Source of the DNA: Asparagopsis taxiformis
Lineage: Eukaryota > Rhodophyta > Florideophyceae > Bonnemaisoniales > Bonnemaisoniaceae
DNA length: 64,000 nt
NCBI GenBank assembly: GCA_030407315.1
Contig: JALQPE010001729.1
Coordinates: 62,001-126,000, forward strand
Direction: 5' to 3'
The stretch's first letter is position 1. Every line of letters starts with the position of its first letter. A program made the translations under genes and the position numbers. Below the pieces are notes generated by a model. The model worked only from the letters and a program-made list of their open reading frames with translations, made no database searches and was not told the origin of the DNA. Of this stretch, positions 19,768-29,295 are shown in pieces.

Positions 19768-20369
19768 GTCTTGCCCCATACCTAGAGCCAGCTACTTCAA
19801 ACCCTGCCGTAAAACTTTATGTTTGTTGTCACCTTCATACTTAGTAAGTGCCCATTTTACTGCTTTCACCTCCTTCCTTCTACTAGCACCTTTCTACATC
19901 CTCCTATAAGAGATCTGGTGCATGCGAGCGGGCATATGGGTCGTTCAAAATCTATCTTGGTAACTGGAAGAATTGCGTTTGTACGGATCCGTATGCATAC
20001 GCGGTGGAAGTAGTGGAATGCCAATCTGCATATATGCAGATTATGACCGCGATGCCAAACCATTTCCTGACCTACTGTACAACGTCAATCGCTCCACTCT
20101 TCATTGTAATTCCCGTGTTCACTCCGACCCCACCGCCCAATTCACCTCCCTTCCAGTACTACAATACTATACTACCTATCAATTATTTCCTAGCTTTCTA
20201 CCTTCTCACCTACCTCAACATAGGAAATTTCCCTCCTTCATGGCAACACCAGAATATATTCCAAGAAACAATTTCATACATGCACCTAGCCTACAAGCAG
20301 CGCACCCCAAGACATTGCTCATGCGTACGTTCATTGACACCATGTCCCACACTACACCTACTGTAATGG
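19768..20369. other. Non-coding 3' part of element B
   Basis: Pyrimidine-rich sequence after the 574-aa gene. I see no gene or clear signal. Confidence 0.45.
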
Positions 20370-20760
20370 AACCACCAGAACCAGCGAAACCAGCCTCCCA
20401 AACTAGTCCATGCGCTGGTTTCAACCACCATCCGTACTGTATCCGTCGCTGGTTTGCCATTCCCGTCATTCCATAGCCAAAATTAATAATTTCAATGGTT
20501 TTATCCCACCCCCGCTGGCCGTTAGCGAATGGACGGGCGCACATCTAAAACCATCAAAAAAATCATACCCAACTACAGTACAGAACCAGCCTTTCAGCCT
20601 GGCCTGACGAATGCCTTCCTCTGGTTTTTCCATCCCATTTGTCTACTGTATCCAGCCACGTCGCGTGGTTTTTTTCCAATAAAATTTATCAATTTTGCTC
20701 TGGCCGGCTATTCCATCGAAATCTACTGGATCAAACCAGTGAAATCAATGGTTTTCTCAA
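20370..20760. repeat. Right subterminal CTGGTT/AACCAG cluster of element B
   Basis: Repeated AACCAG, ACCAGC and CTGGTTT hexamers in both orientations, matching the left-end cluster but more degenerate. Confidence 0.7.
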
Positions 20761-20763
20761 AAA

Positions 20764-20777
20764 TTGCTCATGCTGTG
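20764..20777 (-). repeat. Right terminal inverted repeat of element B
   Basis: TTGCTCATGCTGTG, exact complement of 14993-15006. Confidence 0.75.
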
Positions 20778-21443
20778 CACGTAGCGGAGTGCTTAACAGC
20801 GTCCTCCGGACAAGGGATGACTTCCCGCCACTGACCTACACGTATCATGATACGTGAACAATCTCCACATATAAAATATGATGGAAGACACCCAGCTACT
20901 TGTTATATCTTATTAGGCTATGTAATGATTGGGTAGCGCTGCTACCCACGTTGTGGACATTCACTGGACTCGCTGCAGCACAGCAGCTAGCTATACTACC
21001 CTATTATGGCCGAATACAGCTACGCAACTGCATAGAAAGGGATTCCGGGTTGCACTACCCAGAAGGCGGCAATTACGGTCAGTATTGCCCACTCAAGTAG
21101 TATTAAAGGCATCCTCTCCTCAGTAGACAACAGAGGCAGAGCGACATCGCCGATCTTTCGAGCCTTCCCACTCCTCTCCAGTCCAGCTAGAAAACGTGCA
21201 AGAGTCTGCAACACACACACAAGTTATCTCTACACACCCTGTTCTTTCCTTTGACACAGTCAAACGAATTGATATATTTTGTTTCGCTCCGCCGAGCATG
21301 TTCATATCTGATACAACTGCACTAAAAATGCAGCACGACCAGTCGGGCAGGTTTCAGCAAAACTGGTGTATATTACTAGATGAAGGCACCAGGCATCTCT
21401 GATAAGACCCACAGGTTTGGGTCCCTATAAACTGTATCCAACA
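20778..21443. other. Spacer between element B and the giant element
   Basis: About 670 bp with no gene. A perfect palindrome CACGTATCATGATACGTG lies at 20840-20857. It may be leftover flank of the older Gypsy copy, which I could not confirm. Confidence 0.4.
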
Positions 21444-21457
21444 CACTACGGTGTTGA
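21444..21457 (+). repeat. Left terminal inverted repeat of the giant transposon
   Basis: CACTACGGTGTTGA; exact 14-bp inverted match at 55630-55643. The CACTA start is the defining terminus of the CACTA superfamily. Confidence 0.8.
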
Positions 21458-21469
21458 AAAGGGGGCCTC

Positions 21470-22367
21470 AGACAGTACTGCGAGACAGTGATTTTTACTG
21501 TCTGAGACAGTAAAAATCACTATGCGGCAAATGAAAATTAATGCCACACTTGGAGACAGTGATTTGCACTGTCTGGCAGACAGTACGGAACACTGTCTGC
21601 AGACAGTAAAAAACACTGTCTCACAGTACTGTCTGAGGCAGTGAATGGAGACAGTAAAAATTAATGATTTATTCAATAGTTGGATATGATGTAATTTACT
21701 GTACTGGGCAGTGTTGGCGGATAGTGTTTTGTATTGGCCAAGGCAACATGGCCGGATAGTGAAATACGCTGCCTGGGACAATAGATGGAACCAACACGGT
21801 GCACTGTCCTGGGCAGTACCTGGAGACAGTGATTTTCACTGTCCTGGGCAGTACCTGGAGACAGTGATTTTCACTGTCCTGGGCAGTACCTGGAGACAGT
21901 GATTTTCACTGTCCTGGGCAGTACCTGGAGACAGTGATTTTCACTGTCCTGGGCAGTACCTGTAGACAGTACTTTGTGCTGCCCTGGGCAGTACCTGTAG
22001 ACAGTACTTTGTGCTGCCCTGGGCAGCACCTGTAGACAGTACTTTGTGCTGCCCTGGGCAGCACCTGTAGACAGTACTTTGTGCTGCCCTGGGCAGCACC
22101 TGTAGACAGTACTTTGTGCTGCCCTGGGCAGCACCTGTAGACAGTATTTCGTGCTGCCCTGGGCAGCACCTGTAGACAGTACTTTGTGCTGCCCTGGGCA
22201 GCACCTGTAGACAGTATTTCGTGCTGCCCTGGGCAGCACCTGGAGACAGTATTTCGTGCTGCCCTGGGCAGCACCTGGAGACAGTATTTCGTGCTGCCCT
22301 GGGCAGCACCTGGAGACAGTATTTCGTGCTGCCCTGGGCAGCACCTGGAGACAGTAAAAGTAGTGTC
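21470..22367. repeat. Left subterminal GACAGT array, including sixteen 35-bp tandem units
   Basis: From 21470 to 21800 GACAGT and ACTGTC motifs occur in irregular pairs. From 21808 to about 22367 there are 16 head-to-tail units of exactly 35 bp, each with two palindromes: GACAGT...ACTG(T/C) and CTGCCCTGGGCAG (or CTGTCCTGGGCAG). Units 1-4 read CAGTACCTGGAGACAGTGAT; later units vary at a few positions, and neighbours are most alike, so the array grew by local duplication. Confidence 0.9.
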
Positions 22368-24157
22368 CTGATATAGTAAAATTCGGTGTCTGGGAGTGGT
22401 GGATGAGATGGAGCGTCACGCTGTCGTGGGCATCTTTCTGGGGTAGAGGAAGGCAGTTCTAGCGCTATGAGGATGGGGCATGGACGGTATTCATATGGGA
22501 ATGGACAGAATAGTACGGCTAGGAATTTTTATTTCGTAGTGACTATGAGCTAGCGAGAGGTATACGCGGTAGGATAGGTAGCAATCTAAGAGGGTGCGAT
22601 ATGGGAAGCTTCACTCTGGATTTGTTTATTTGCGCAGGCTACATTGAGAATAAACAATCCCTATGTTAAAAATGCTACTACAACTAACACTATTCCGACG
22701 AGTAAAACTAAAACTACTAGAAAAGTCTAGAAATCTATCAACTGATTGAGCTGCATGAATAAGCTAGGAAATGAAGAGAAGAAGAAAAAATGATGTAGAG
22801 AAAGGAAACAAGTTAGTGACGTTGAATTGGAGAGGGAAATTGATGGTGATTAGGAGACTAACGTACCTTAACAAATACCATTGCATCCCAAATTGAGATA
22901 TGTACTCACAGGCAGAAAAGAAAATTAGTGGAGAAGTGGTAAGAGAGAAAGATAAATGAAAGTAGAATTGGAACACTCACCGACTGGAAACCTGAGAAAG
23001 AGAAAACGAATAGAAAACTGGGTTAGTGGCGTGAGTTGTGGAAACGTACCATCATGGTTCATATCCGTCGGAGACAAAGCAACAACTTTGGCCTTGGGAG
23101 CCGTATTGATGATCTAAAACTTACGCTTTGGAAGCAGTTTAGATGATCTATACGGCTTCCACGGCCAGGGTTGTTGCTTTGCTTCCGACGGATATGAAGA
23201 TGGAAACAGGGATCTCCAGAATCTGTTGTTTAAGTAGCACTCTGCGGGCGGAAATGACGTGTACTCTAACAATAGAGGGATGAATTTGAAACGGAGCGGT
23301 GCGATGGGAGGCCCAGAAAAACGATACCTAGGGTGCGAATTACGCTTTGAAGCACATGACCTGGCAGAACAGGCGCAAAATTATTGTATCTTCTACCGCC
23401 TTCTCTAGTCTATAATGACGTCATCACTACAGAAATATAGGAAAAACACTAGCATATCGGGCCTACTGGAAAGGGGGAGGCGAGGAGTAGGAAAAATGGC
23501 GCACTTTCCTGGACGAGGAGTCCGCGCTTCCAGTGATGATTTGGACGGTATATATCGATGACGTCATTGCATGCTCTGAGCACACTTGGCAGGCAGTCAA
23601 AGCGGGCCACGTGGATGTGGGCGGCTAGGAAACAGGAGTGTGGGAGAAATTTTATAATTTTCATGTTGCAAGCGAGCAGTGAATCTGCATTGCAATATAT
23701 AAATTTATGCTAATTTAAGATATCACACCGAGTACGATTCAACGAGAGATTGTGCTTTCAACTTGTAAATAGGGCCGAAAATGGTAGAGTATACGAGTAG
23801 GAAGTACGTGTATGAGAAAATCAGATTCAGTATTAGTGCCTAGAGCATCACTGCGAAATAAACGGCCGTTTTCCGGAAATGGATACATCTTGGCTGGGTT
23901 TGTGGTTAGGGGATGCGATACAAGATAGCAAAACGATGTTGAGTCCGGATGAAATAGCAATCAATGTGCATAAAGCAATGAGCATAGGGCAAAGCATTGT
24001 GGTGAACCAGTTCATTGGATCGAATGAAAGCCTGGAAAGGTTTCGTAACGGTTAAAAGTAGTAGTACTGTATTGAGATAGTAGTCATGTCATAGAAGTTT
24101 AGAGTTGTATTCTATGCCACAAAACTGAGCGAAGAAGAAAAGAACAAAAACATCAAG
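22368..24157. other. Non-coding leader between the left repeats and the transposase
   Basis: About 1.8 kb with stops in all frames and no supported gene. It holds a long imperfect hairpin at 23058-23198 and presumably the transposase promoter. Confidence 0.5.
23058..23198. repeat. Imperfect hairpin, 61-bp arms, 19-nt loop
   Basis: The left arm starts TTCATATCCGTCGGAGACAA and the right arm ends TTGCTTCCGACGGATATGAA. About 53 of 61 positions pair, with mismatches spread along the stem. Size, loop and scattered mismatches resemble a small-RNA precursor, but an old fold-back element fits equally well. Confidence 0.7.
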
Positions 24158-27100
24158 ATGGCTCCGAGACGGACTCCTATTCGAAAGAAAACCACAAGTC
24201 GTAGGACAAAGGCGAGATTCGATTCACTCAATGTGGCCAGTCCCAGTAAACAGCTTCCTGGGAAACTGCAGGGAGAAATCCGCAGCAGTGATGCAGCCTG
24301 CATGAACAAAGAAATCCCGAGAGGTAATGAGCTACGACGTGAGTGTACCACAGATGACCTATTGGAGTCCCCAATCCCTATGGGTGACACAATAGAAGGT
24401 TGTATTGATGTGTACAGCAACAACGATGAAGCTGGAAGTGACATCTACGTAGCATCGAGCACGCTAATGGAATCGGAAGAAGCAACCGGACGAGGTTCTG
24501 ATTCCATTTCAACTGGAGGCCCGATAGACCGAAATGCTGGGGATGAAGCATGTGGTGATTTCAAGGCATTACTACAATGGCCTGCGATGTATGGGGCTCT
24601 TCAGCTGAGTGGAACTCAAAGAATGACAAGAGCCCACTATGAAGGTACCCTGTTCGGAATGAATTTCCGCAGAGATCCAAGTGAGCACGTCCCGTCGGAC
24701 TCTGTGATGCGACAGAAGATACTACCATTCTTGAGGAAACACTGCTATGCAAAGAGCTGTGACATCGAGTTTCCGATAGACCTTCGAAAGAGCGGAGCAA
24801 GAGCTGCACAGCATCGAGGTGCAGTAGGAACCCGTGGAACAACAGATGACAGAGACAATTGTGGAGGAATGGCGAAAGTTCGTATTGTACTCCCAAGCAC
24901 ATGGGCTCTGAAAGATGTCCAGACTCGACCAATCTTTAAAGCATTCCGCAGTGATGCGAACAATCGAAGCTCGGAAGGAGAAAAATCAACCGCAGAGTGC
25001 AGCATTGAAGATTCGTTCATTGCAAAGTGCAGGAGGGGTGTTTTGAGCGACCCATTCGTTCGCACAGCAGTTGTTCCCATTGACAGCGATGGGAAAAAGG
25101 GTTTGAAGCACATTTATGTACCTGATGGAACAGCAATTCGAATCCGATGTCATCCAGGAGCTCGTCAGGTTGCCGTCATCGAAAGAGCAAAAGGGTTCAG
25201 GAAGAATGACAGAGATGGTGGGAAACCGAAGAGGAGAAGAGTGGCGGTTACGTCGTTGTGGGAACTTCATGCTAGGACCATAGTTACCTATGAGGCTCGA
25301 CACGACGGTGAGCATGATGTGCATGTCGAAAAATATCTGCAGCCGCGAATGTCACATCTATTGGAATGGGAGAGGCAGCATGCTCTGCGAGCGATATCGC
25401 AATGTGTAATCGGAGCAGGAGCCAAGGGAAAAGGAACACGAGCTGGGGACGTGATAACCGTTCTATTACCAATTGGAATGGAAGAGGGTGATATTGTTCC
25501 ACACGTCGTATTGGTGAACAGGTATTTGAAAGAGCAGGTCGGAGAAGCATCCACCATGTTACTTTGCTTTTCACCGGGCGCGAGCTTTGCTGAAGCCAGA
25601 AACCCGCCCGATAGACTAGGAAGCCCCAACTATGAAGAAATTCGTGTTTCAGGGGTGTTCTCGGATGGTTTCGGAGACCACAGGTCGCAATGGCACCCAG
25701 CGTCTCCGCGAGAAGATGCACCATGTTGGGGAAAGCTGGAGGATGGTCGAAACTACTTTGTTTACCGATTTCTCCTTTACACGGATGACTTTGAACCATT
25801 CACAAGCAGGAAGGGAAGTTTTGGTGGATGCTATATGTTACCTCTCAATCTACCGCCTCGGAAAAGGGGAAGCTACCAAGCGGTTCGAGTGATTGGTTTG
25901 CCACCTCCGGGAGTGTCCACAAATTGTGTATTGCGATATATCGTTCAAGATATAGTGCGAGGAAGCACAGAGGGTTTCCCAACGAAAAATGCAGAGGGAG
26001 AAGATATTGTGGTATTTCTAGACCCAGTGGGGAGCATTGGAGACTATCCTGCAGTTTCACATACCCTGGATGTTCTTGGACACACATCAAACTCTCCGTG
26101 CCACATCTGCAGTTTCCGCAAATATGACCTGAGCAGTACTGGTGGCACGAAGAATGCATACACTTCGGTAGTGAACGGGCAAACATCGACGCATGCCAGG
26201 AGCAAGTATCGGAATGCATCGACACGTAAGGATGCCACAGAAACCCAGCTTCGCACTCTCGGACTGGCTGCAGAAGAAGGGGAAGATTTACCATTTCATG
26301 TCCTGAGCACTTCCTTGGAAGCAGTGCAGGAAGAAGTACCGAAGACGGAAAACGGAGTTTCAGTTGTCCCAGCAATTTTTGACCCGTACCGTTCCGCAGT
26401 GATAGCACCTGACCATCTATTGTCTGGACTGGCACAAGATGTACTGAACGCTTGTATTTCAGCTGCCAGCCCACGAATTCGAGAGGTAGCTGAATTGCAA
26501 ATTCTGGGCGCTCTGAAGAAGTTCAGGATGGGAAGGCAGAACCGTTTATTTGGAACCAACAATCTGCTTTCCATGAACATGAGTGACATATTCAGTGTGC
26601 TTCTGATAGCACCTATGGCATTCGAAAACGCAGCTCGAATGATGGATGGGAAAGGGGAAGGTCATCGTGAAAAATTTGATGGGGCCGTCAAACTAGTAGT
26701 GATGTTTCAGAAGCTGGTTTCGTGTATTAGTTTCATGCCCGTATGGTGGAAAGACGGTCCCCATGAAGTAGAGACGGCTGACGGAGAAGGTGGCAGGAAT
26801 GAATACATTCTGGGAAGAACTGTAGACTACGTGGAGACGTTGAATGAGTATTGTCGGAAAGTGAAGGGAGCAGGAGCACATTTGGACAAGCCTAATGTTC
26901 ATCGTCTTGTCGAGTTTTGTGTTCATACGCTTCCTGCCTACGGCTCTGTGAAGCACGTGCAGGAGCTTATATTCGAACGGATGCATCAGCCGCTGAAGAA
27001 AGGTGTGAGAATGTCCAATCACCAAAGCGAACAGCTTTCAGCGCTGGAATTAGTTCTTGCGGATGACTGGCAGACGAGAGTGGCCATTGTTTTGCGCGAA

Positions 27101-27961
27101 ATCGGCATGGAGCCACAACATTGGTCCTCGTCCGAATGCTCTCAAATGGTCAACGTTCTTTCACAGGAGCTAGGGAGAGAAATAGATGTGGAAGACGAGG
27201 TAGTGAAAAACTGCTTCCAGGAACCGGTTCTCCAGCTTCTCTCCCAGCGTCGAGGAAAGATATTGTCGGCGGATGGTGAAATTGTGACGTGGAGAGGGCA
27301 TGGAGGTATATCTATTGACGAGGTCAAGGAGTACATGAATGGAAAATGTGATATGGCAGAGGGTGCTGTAGGTGTTTTCAAACGGTTCTTTACCGAAAGG
27401 TACGGAAGCGGAACAAGCGGGTGTGGAAAGTATGCCGAATGGGTGAGAAGAGTTTCTAGAAGCACTACGACAGAGTGGGGAAGGAAAACAGTGCAGAGGT
27501 CTGGCTCTCTAGAATCAGGAGCTATCATCCATGCTGTTTGCCCTGAACAGAGGATATGTGAGGATGGTGCAACTTCACAAGCGATTCTGTACCCGGCGTC
27601 TCGTCTCACATCAGAGATAATGCGGGGAAGAATTAATTATGAACCGCGGTTTTTTATTGTTCTAGCGTTCTTTATCCTGAGGAACGAGAGTGCGAGAGAT
27701 GAGCAAGGTACAGCTTATGGAGTTTGCCTGGGTTTGCGAAAAACTGATGAAGGAGTGTTCAAGGTCGAAGAGAGGCGACGAACAGTAATTGTGGAGATGA
27801 GTGAGGGAGTCACTGAGGTGTTTGGTATGCACTATTGCAATGGGAGTGTATGCGAATATGATGAGAACATGAGGGAGGTAAGGCACGGACCCGGACTGCT
27901 GGAGGGTGGAGAGATATATGCACTATGTAGGCGAGACGGATTTCCACCGAGGGCTGCATGA
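24158..27961 (+). CDS. CACTA/KDZ-like DDE transposase, 1267 aa
   Basis: Probable transposase that cuts and joins the element's ends. The start is the ATG at 24158, followed by a basic stretch (RRTPIRKKTTSRRTKAR) suited to nuclear import. Motifs fit the CACTA/KDZ RNase H-fold layout: RFLLYTDDFEPF with candidate Asp543/Asp544; DPVGSIGDYPAVSHTLDVLGH with candidate Asp629; then the Cys pair SPCHICSF (Cys648, Cys651); and late in the chain HTLPAYGSVKHVQELIFERMH with candidate acids Glu936/Glu940, followed by a SNH motif as in relatives. The frame is intact and intron-free. It is the first gene after the left repeats and reads inward. Whether it is closer to Plavaka/CACTA or to KDZ needs a profile search. 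Confidence 0.75.
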   Translation: MAPRRTPIRKKTTSRRTKARFDSLNVASPSKQLPGKLQGEIRSSDAACMNKEIPRGNELRRECTTDDLLESPIPMGDTIEGCIDVYSNNDEAGSDIYVASSTLMESEEATGRGSDSISTGGPIDRNAGDEACGDFKALLQWPAMYGALQLSGTQRMTRAHYEGTLFGMNFRRDPSEHVPSDSVMRQKILPFLRKHCYAKSCDIEFPIDLRKSGARAAQHRGAVGTRGTTDDRDNCGGMAKVRIVLPSTWALKDVQTRPIFKAFRSDANNRSSEGEKSTAECSIEDSFIAKCRRGVLSDPFVRTAVVPIDSDGKKGLKHIYVPDGTAIRIRCHPGARQVAVIERAKGFRKNDRDGGKPKRRRVAVTSLWELHARTIVTYEARHDGEHDVHVEKYLQPRMSHLLEWERQHALRAISQCVIGAGAKGKGTRAGDVITVLLPIGMEEGDIVPHVVLVNRYLKEQVGEASTMLLCFSPGASFAEARNPPDRLGSPNYEEIRVSGVFSDGFGDHRSQWHPASPREDAPCWGKLEDGRNYFVYRFLLYTDDFEPFTSRKGSFGGCYMLPLNLPPRKRGSYQAVRVIGLPPPGVSTNCVLRYIVQDIVRGSTEGFPTKNAEGEDIVVFLDPVGSIGDYPAVSHTLDVLGHTSNSPCHICSFRKYDLSSTGGTKNAYTSVVNGQTSTHARSKYRNASTRKDATETQLRTLGLAAEEGEDLPFHVLSTSLEAVQEEVPKTENGVSVVPAIFDPYRSAVIAPDHLLSGLAQDVLNACISAASPRIREVAELQILGALKKFRMGRQNRLFGTNNLLSMNMSDIFSVLLIAPMAFENAARMMDGKGEGHREKFDGAVKLVVMFQKLVSCISFMPVWWKDGPHEVETADGEGGRNEYILGRTVDYVETLNEYCRKVKGAGAHLDKPNVHRLVEFCVHTLPAYGSVKHVQELIFERMHQPLKKGVRMSNHQSEQLSALELVLADDWQTRVAIVLREIGMEPQHWSSSECSQMVNVLSQELGREIDVEDEVVKNCFQEPVLQLLSQRRGKILSADGEIVTWRGHGGISIDEVKEYMNGKCDMAEGAVGVFKRFFTERYGSGTSGCGKYAEWVRRVSRSTTTEWGRKTVQRSGSLESGAIIHAVCPEQRICEDGATSQAILYPASRLTSEIMRGRINYEPRFFIVLAFFILRNESARDEQGTAYGVCLGLRKTDEGVFKVEERRRTVIVEMSEGVTEVFGMHYCNGSVCEYDENMREVRHGPGLLEGGEIYALCRRDGFPPRAA

Positions 27962-28081
27962 TTTTTAGGGAAGAATAAAATGAATAACCAGATGCATCAC
28001 ATATGAATTGTACACTCTAGGGCGGTGGTGGATTGGTGCAAAGTAGTGGGGAGAGGATCTGAGAGGATGGAGGGAGGTATG

Positions 28082-28616
28082 CTTACAGCAAAGTCATCGT
28101 TACGATGACTTTGCTGTAAGAAAACGTTTCCATTACAGTGGCCAAGAATGTTTTACCGGGTAAAAAAATCGTGGCAGCTGTAATGATTTGCTTTCTTACA
28201 GCAAAGTCATCGTAACGATGACTTTGCTGTAAGGAACCGTTTCCTTGCAGTGGCCGAAGAATTTTTTACCGGGTAAAAAATCAGCAAGAAATTTTACCGG
28301 GTAAAAAAATTGTGGCCGCTGTAATGATTTGCTTTCTTACAGCAAAGTCATCGTTACGATGACTTTGCTGTAAGAAAACGTTTCATTACAGCGGCCACAA
28401 TTTTTTACCCGGTAAAGAAATCATGGCTACTGTAATGTTTTCTTTTCTTACAGCAAAGTCATCGTAACGATGACTTTGCTGTAAGAAAACGTTTCATTAC
28501 AGCGGCCACAATTTTTTACCCGGTAAAGAAATCATGGCTGCTGTAATGTTTTCTTTTCTTACAGCAAAGTCATCGTAACGATGACTTTGCTGTAAGAAAA
28601 CGTTTCATTACAGCAA
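28082..28616. repeat. Palindrome array 1 (five 39-bp palindromes) between transposase and first ParB-like gene
   Basis: Five copies of a 39-bp palindrome with 19-bp arms CTTACAGCAAAGTCATCGT around one central A or T (28082, 28195, 28336, 28447, 28558). The spacers are themselves near-palindromic: CATTACAGYGGCCA, then a TTTACCCGGTAAA palindrome, then TGGCYGCTGTAATG. Neighbouring spacers are nearly identical, so units were duplicated locally. Bases 27962-28081 and 28617-29295 around it hold no gene. Confidence 0.9.
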
Positions 28617-29295
28617 ATTCATCGATAGTTAAGGTTAAGTAACCAACTTTAGGATGTCCAGAGGACCTGCTCGTTGTAAGGAATAAGGAATATTGATCAA
28701 CTGACGAAGAGGAAGCATTTTGAATCGACTAGGGTAGGAACGCAATGAGATTTGGTATGCAAGAAAACTGAATCGCAGTAGTGAATAGGTAGTTGAAATG
28801 AATTCATATTGATGTTCTTTGGTGTATTGTCCATTGGAGCACATTGAAAACCATTTATATGATCACCGTTTAAATAGTCTATGAATCCTTTGCAGCCGAG
28901 TACGCCAATAGGAAGAAATTCAAGCAGTGGCCTGCACGGGAACCGTTCATTTGTGAGTAGCAAAAGTTAGTGTAGAAATGAATTTTTCAGACTTGTAGGA
29001 GAGGTGGATCGTAGTAAATGTATAAAACTCACGTAGAATCGATTGATAGGAATCAATGGTACGGAAGAAGAAGCGAGGTGGAGAGTGTGGATGAAATAGG
29101 TTGTTGGAATATGAATGATAATTGACGTGGTGAGGTAAACGGGTTCGATTGCATTATATGCGCTAGAGGTACATACTATTAGGTGTAGATTGATGGAAAG
29201 GGCTAAACGCTTTGTGGAGGTATCAGGATCAGGTAGAGTCAGAGGTGCTGAGCGGGTGCAGCGTAAGGTTCATCAGGACTGAACGTAGGTAGGGA

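Larger units (their letters stand above)
14993..20777. mobile_element. 5.8-kb DNA element with CAC-starting inverted termini (element B)
   Basis: Terminal inverted repeats CACAGCATGAGCAA (14993-15006) and its exact complement (20764-20777) enclose 5785 bp. Just inside each end lies a cluster of CTGGTT/AACCAG palindromes. Termini beginning CAC and repeated short motifs inside the ends are hallmarks of CACTA-type transposons. The flanks share only CA (14991-14992 and 20778-20779), so the target duplication is unclear. The one substantial gene (18043-19767) is not a recognisable transposase, so the element may depend on a transposase from elsewhere. It sits 65 bp past the end of the broken Gypsy pol. 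Confidence 0.7.

Noticed and set aside
14993..21443. Element B and the giant element as one transposon
   Set aside because: Their terminal sequences and subterminal motifs differ, and each has its own pair of inverted ends.
21808..22367. Regular 35-bp repeats resembling a CRISPR array
   Set aside because: The units are contiguous with no unique spacers, and the surroundings are eukaryotic transposon DNA.
21871..22419. Minus-strand open frames of up to 182 codons with repeated protein units
   Set aside because: They follow from the 35-bp tandem repeat, which happens to lack stops in all three minus-strand frames.
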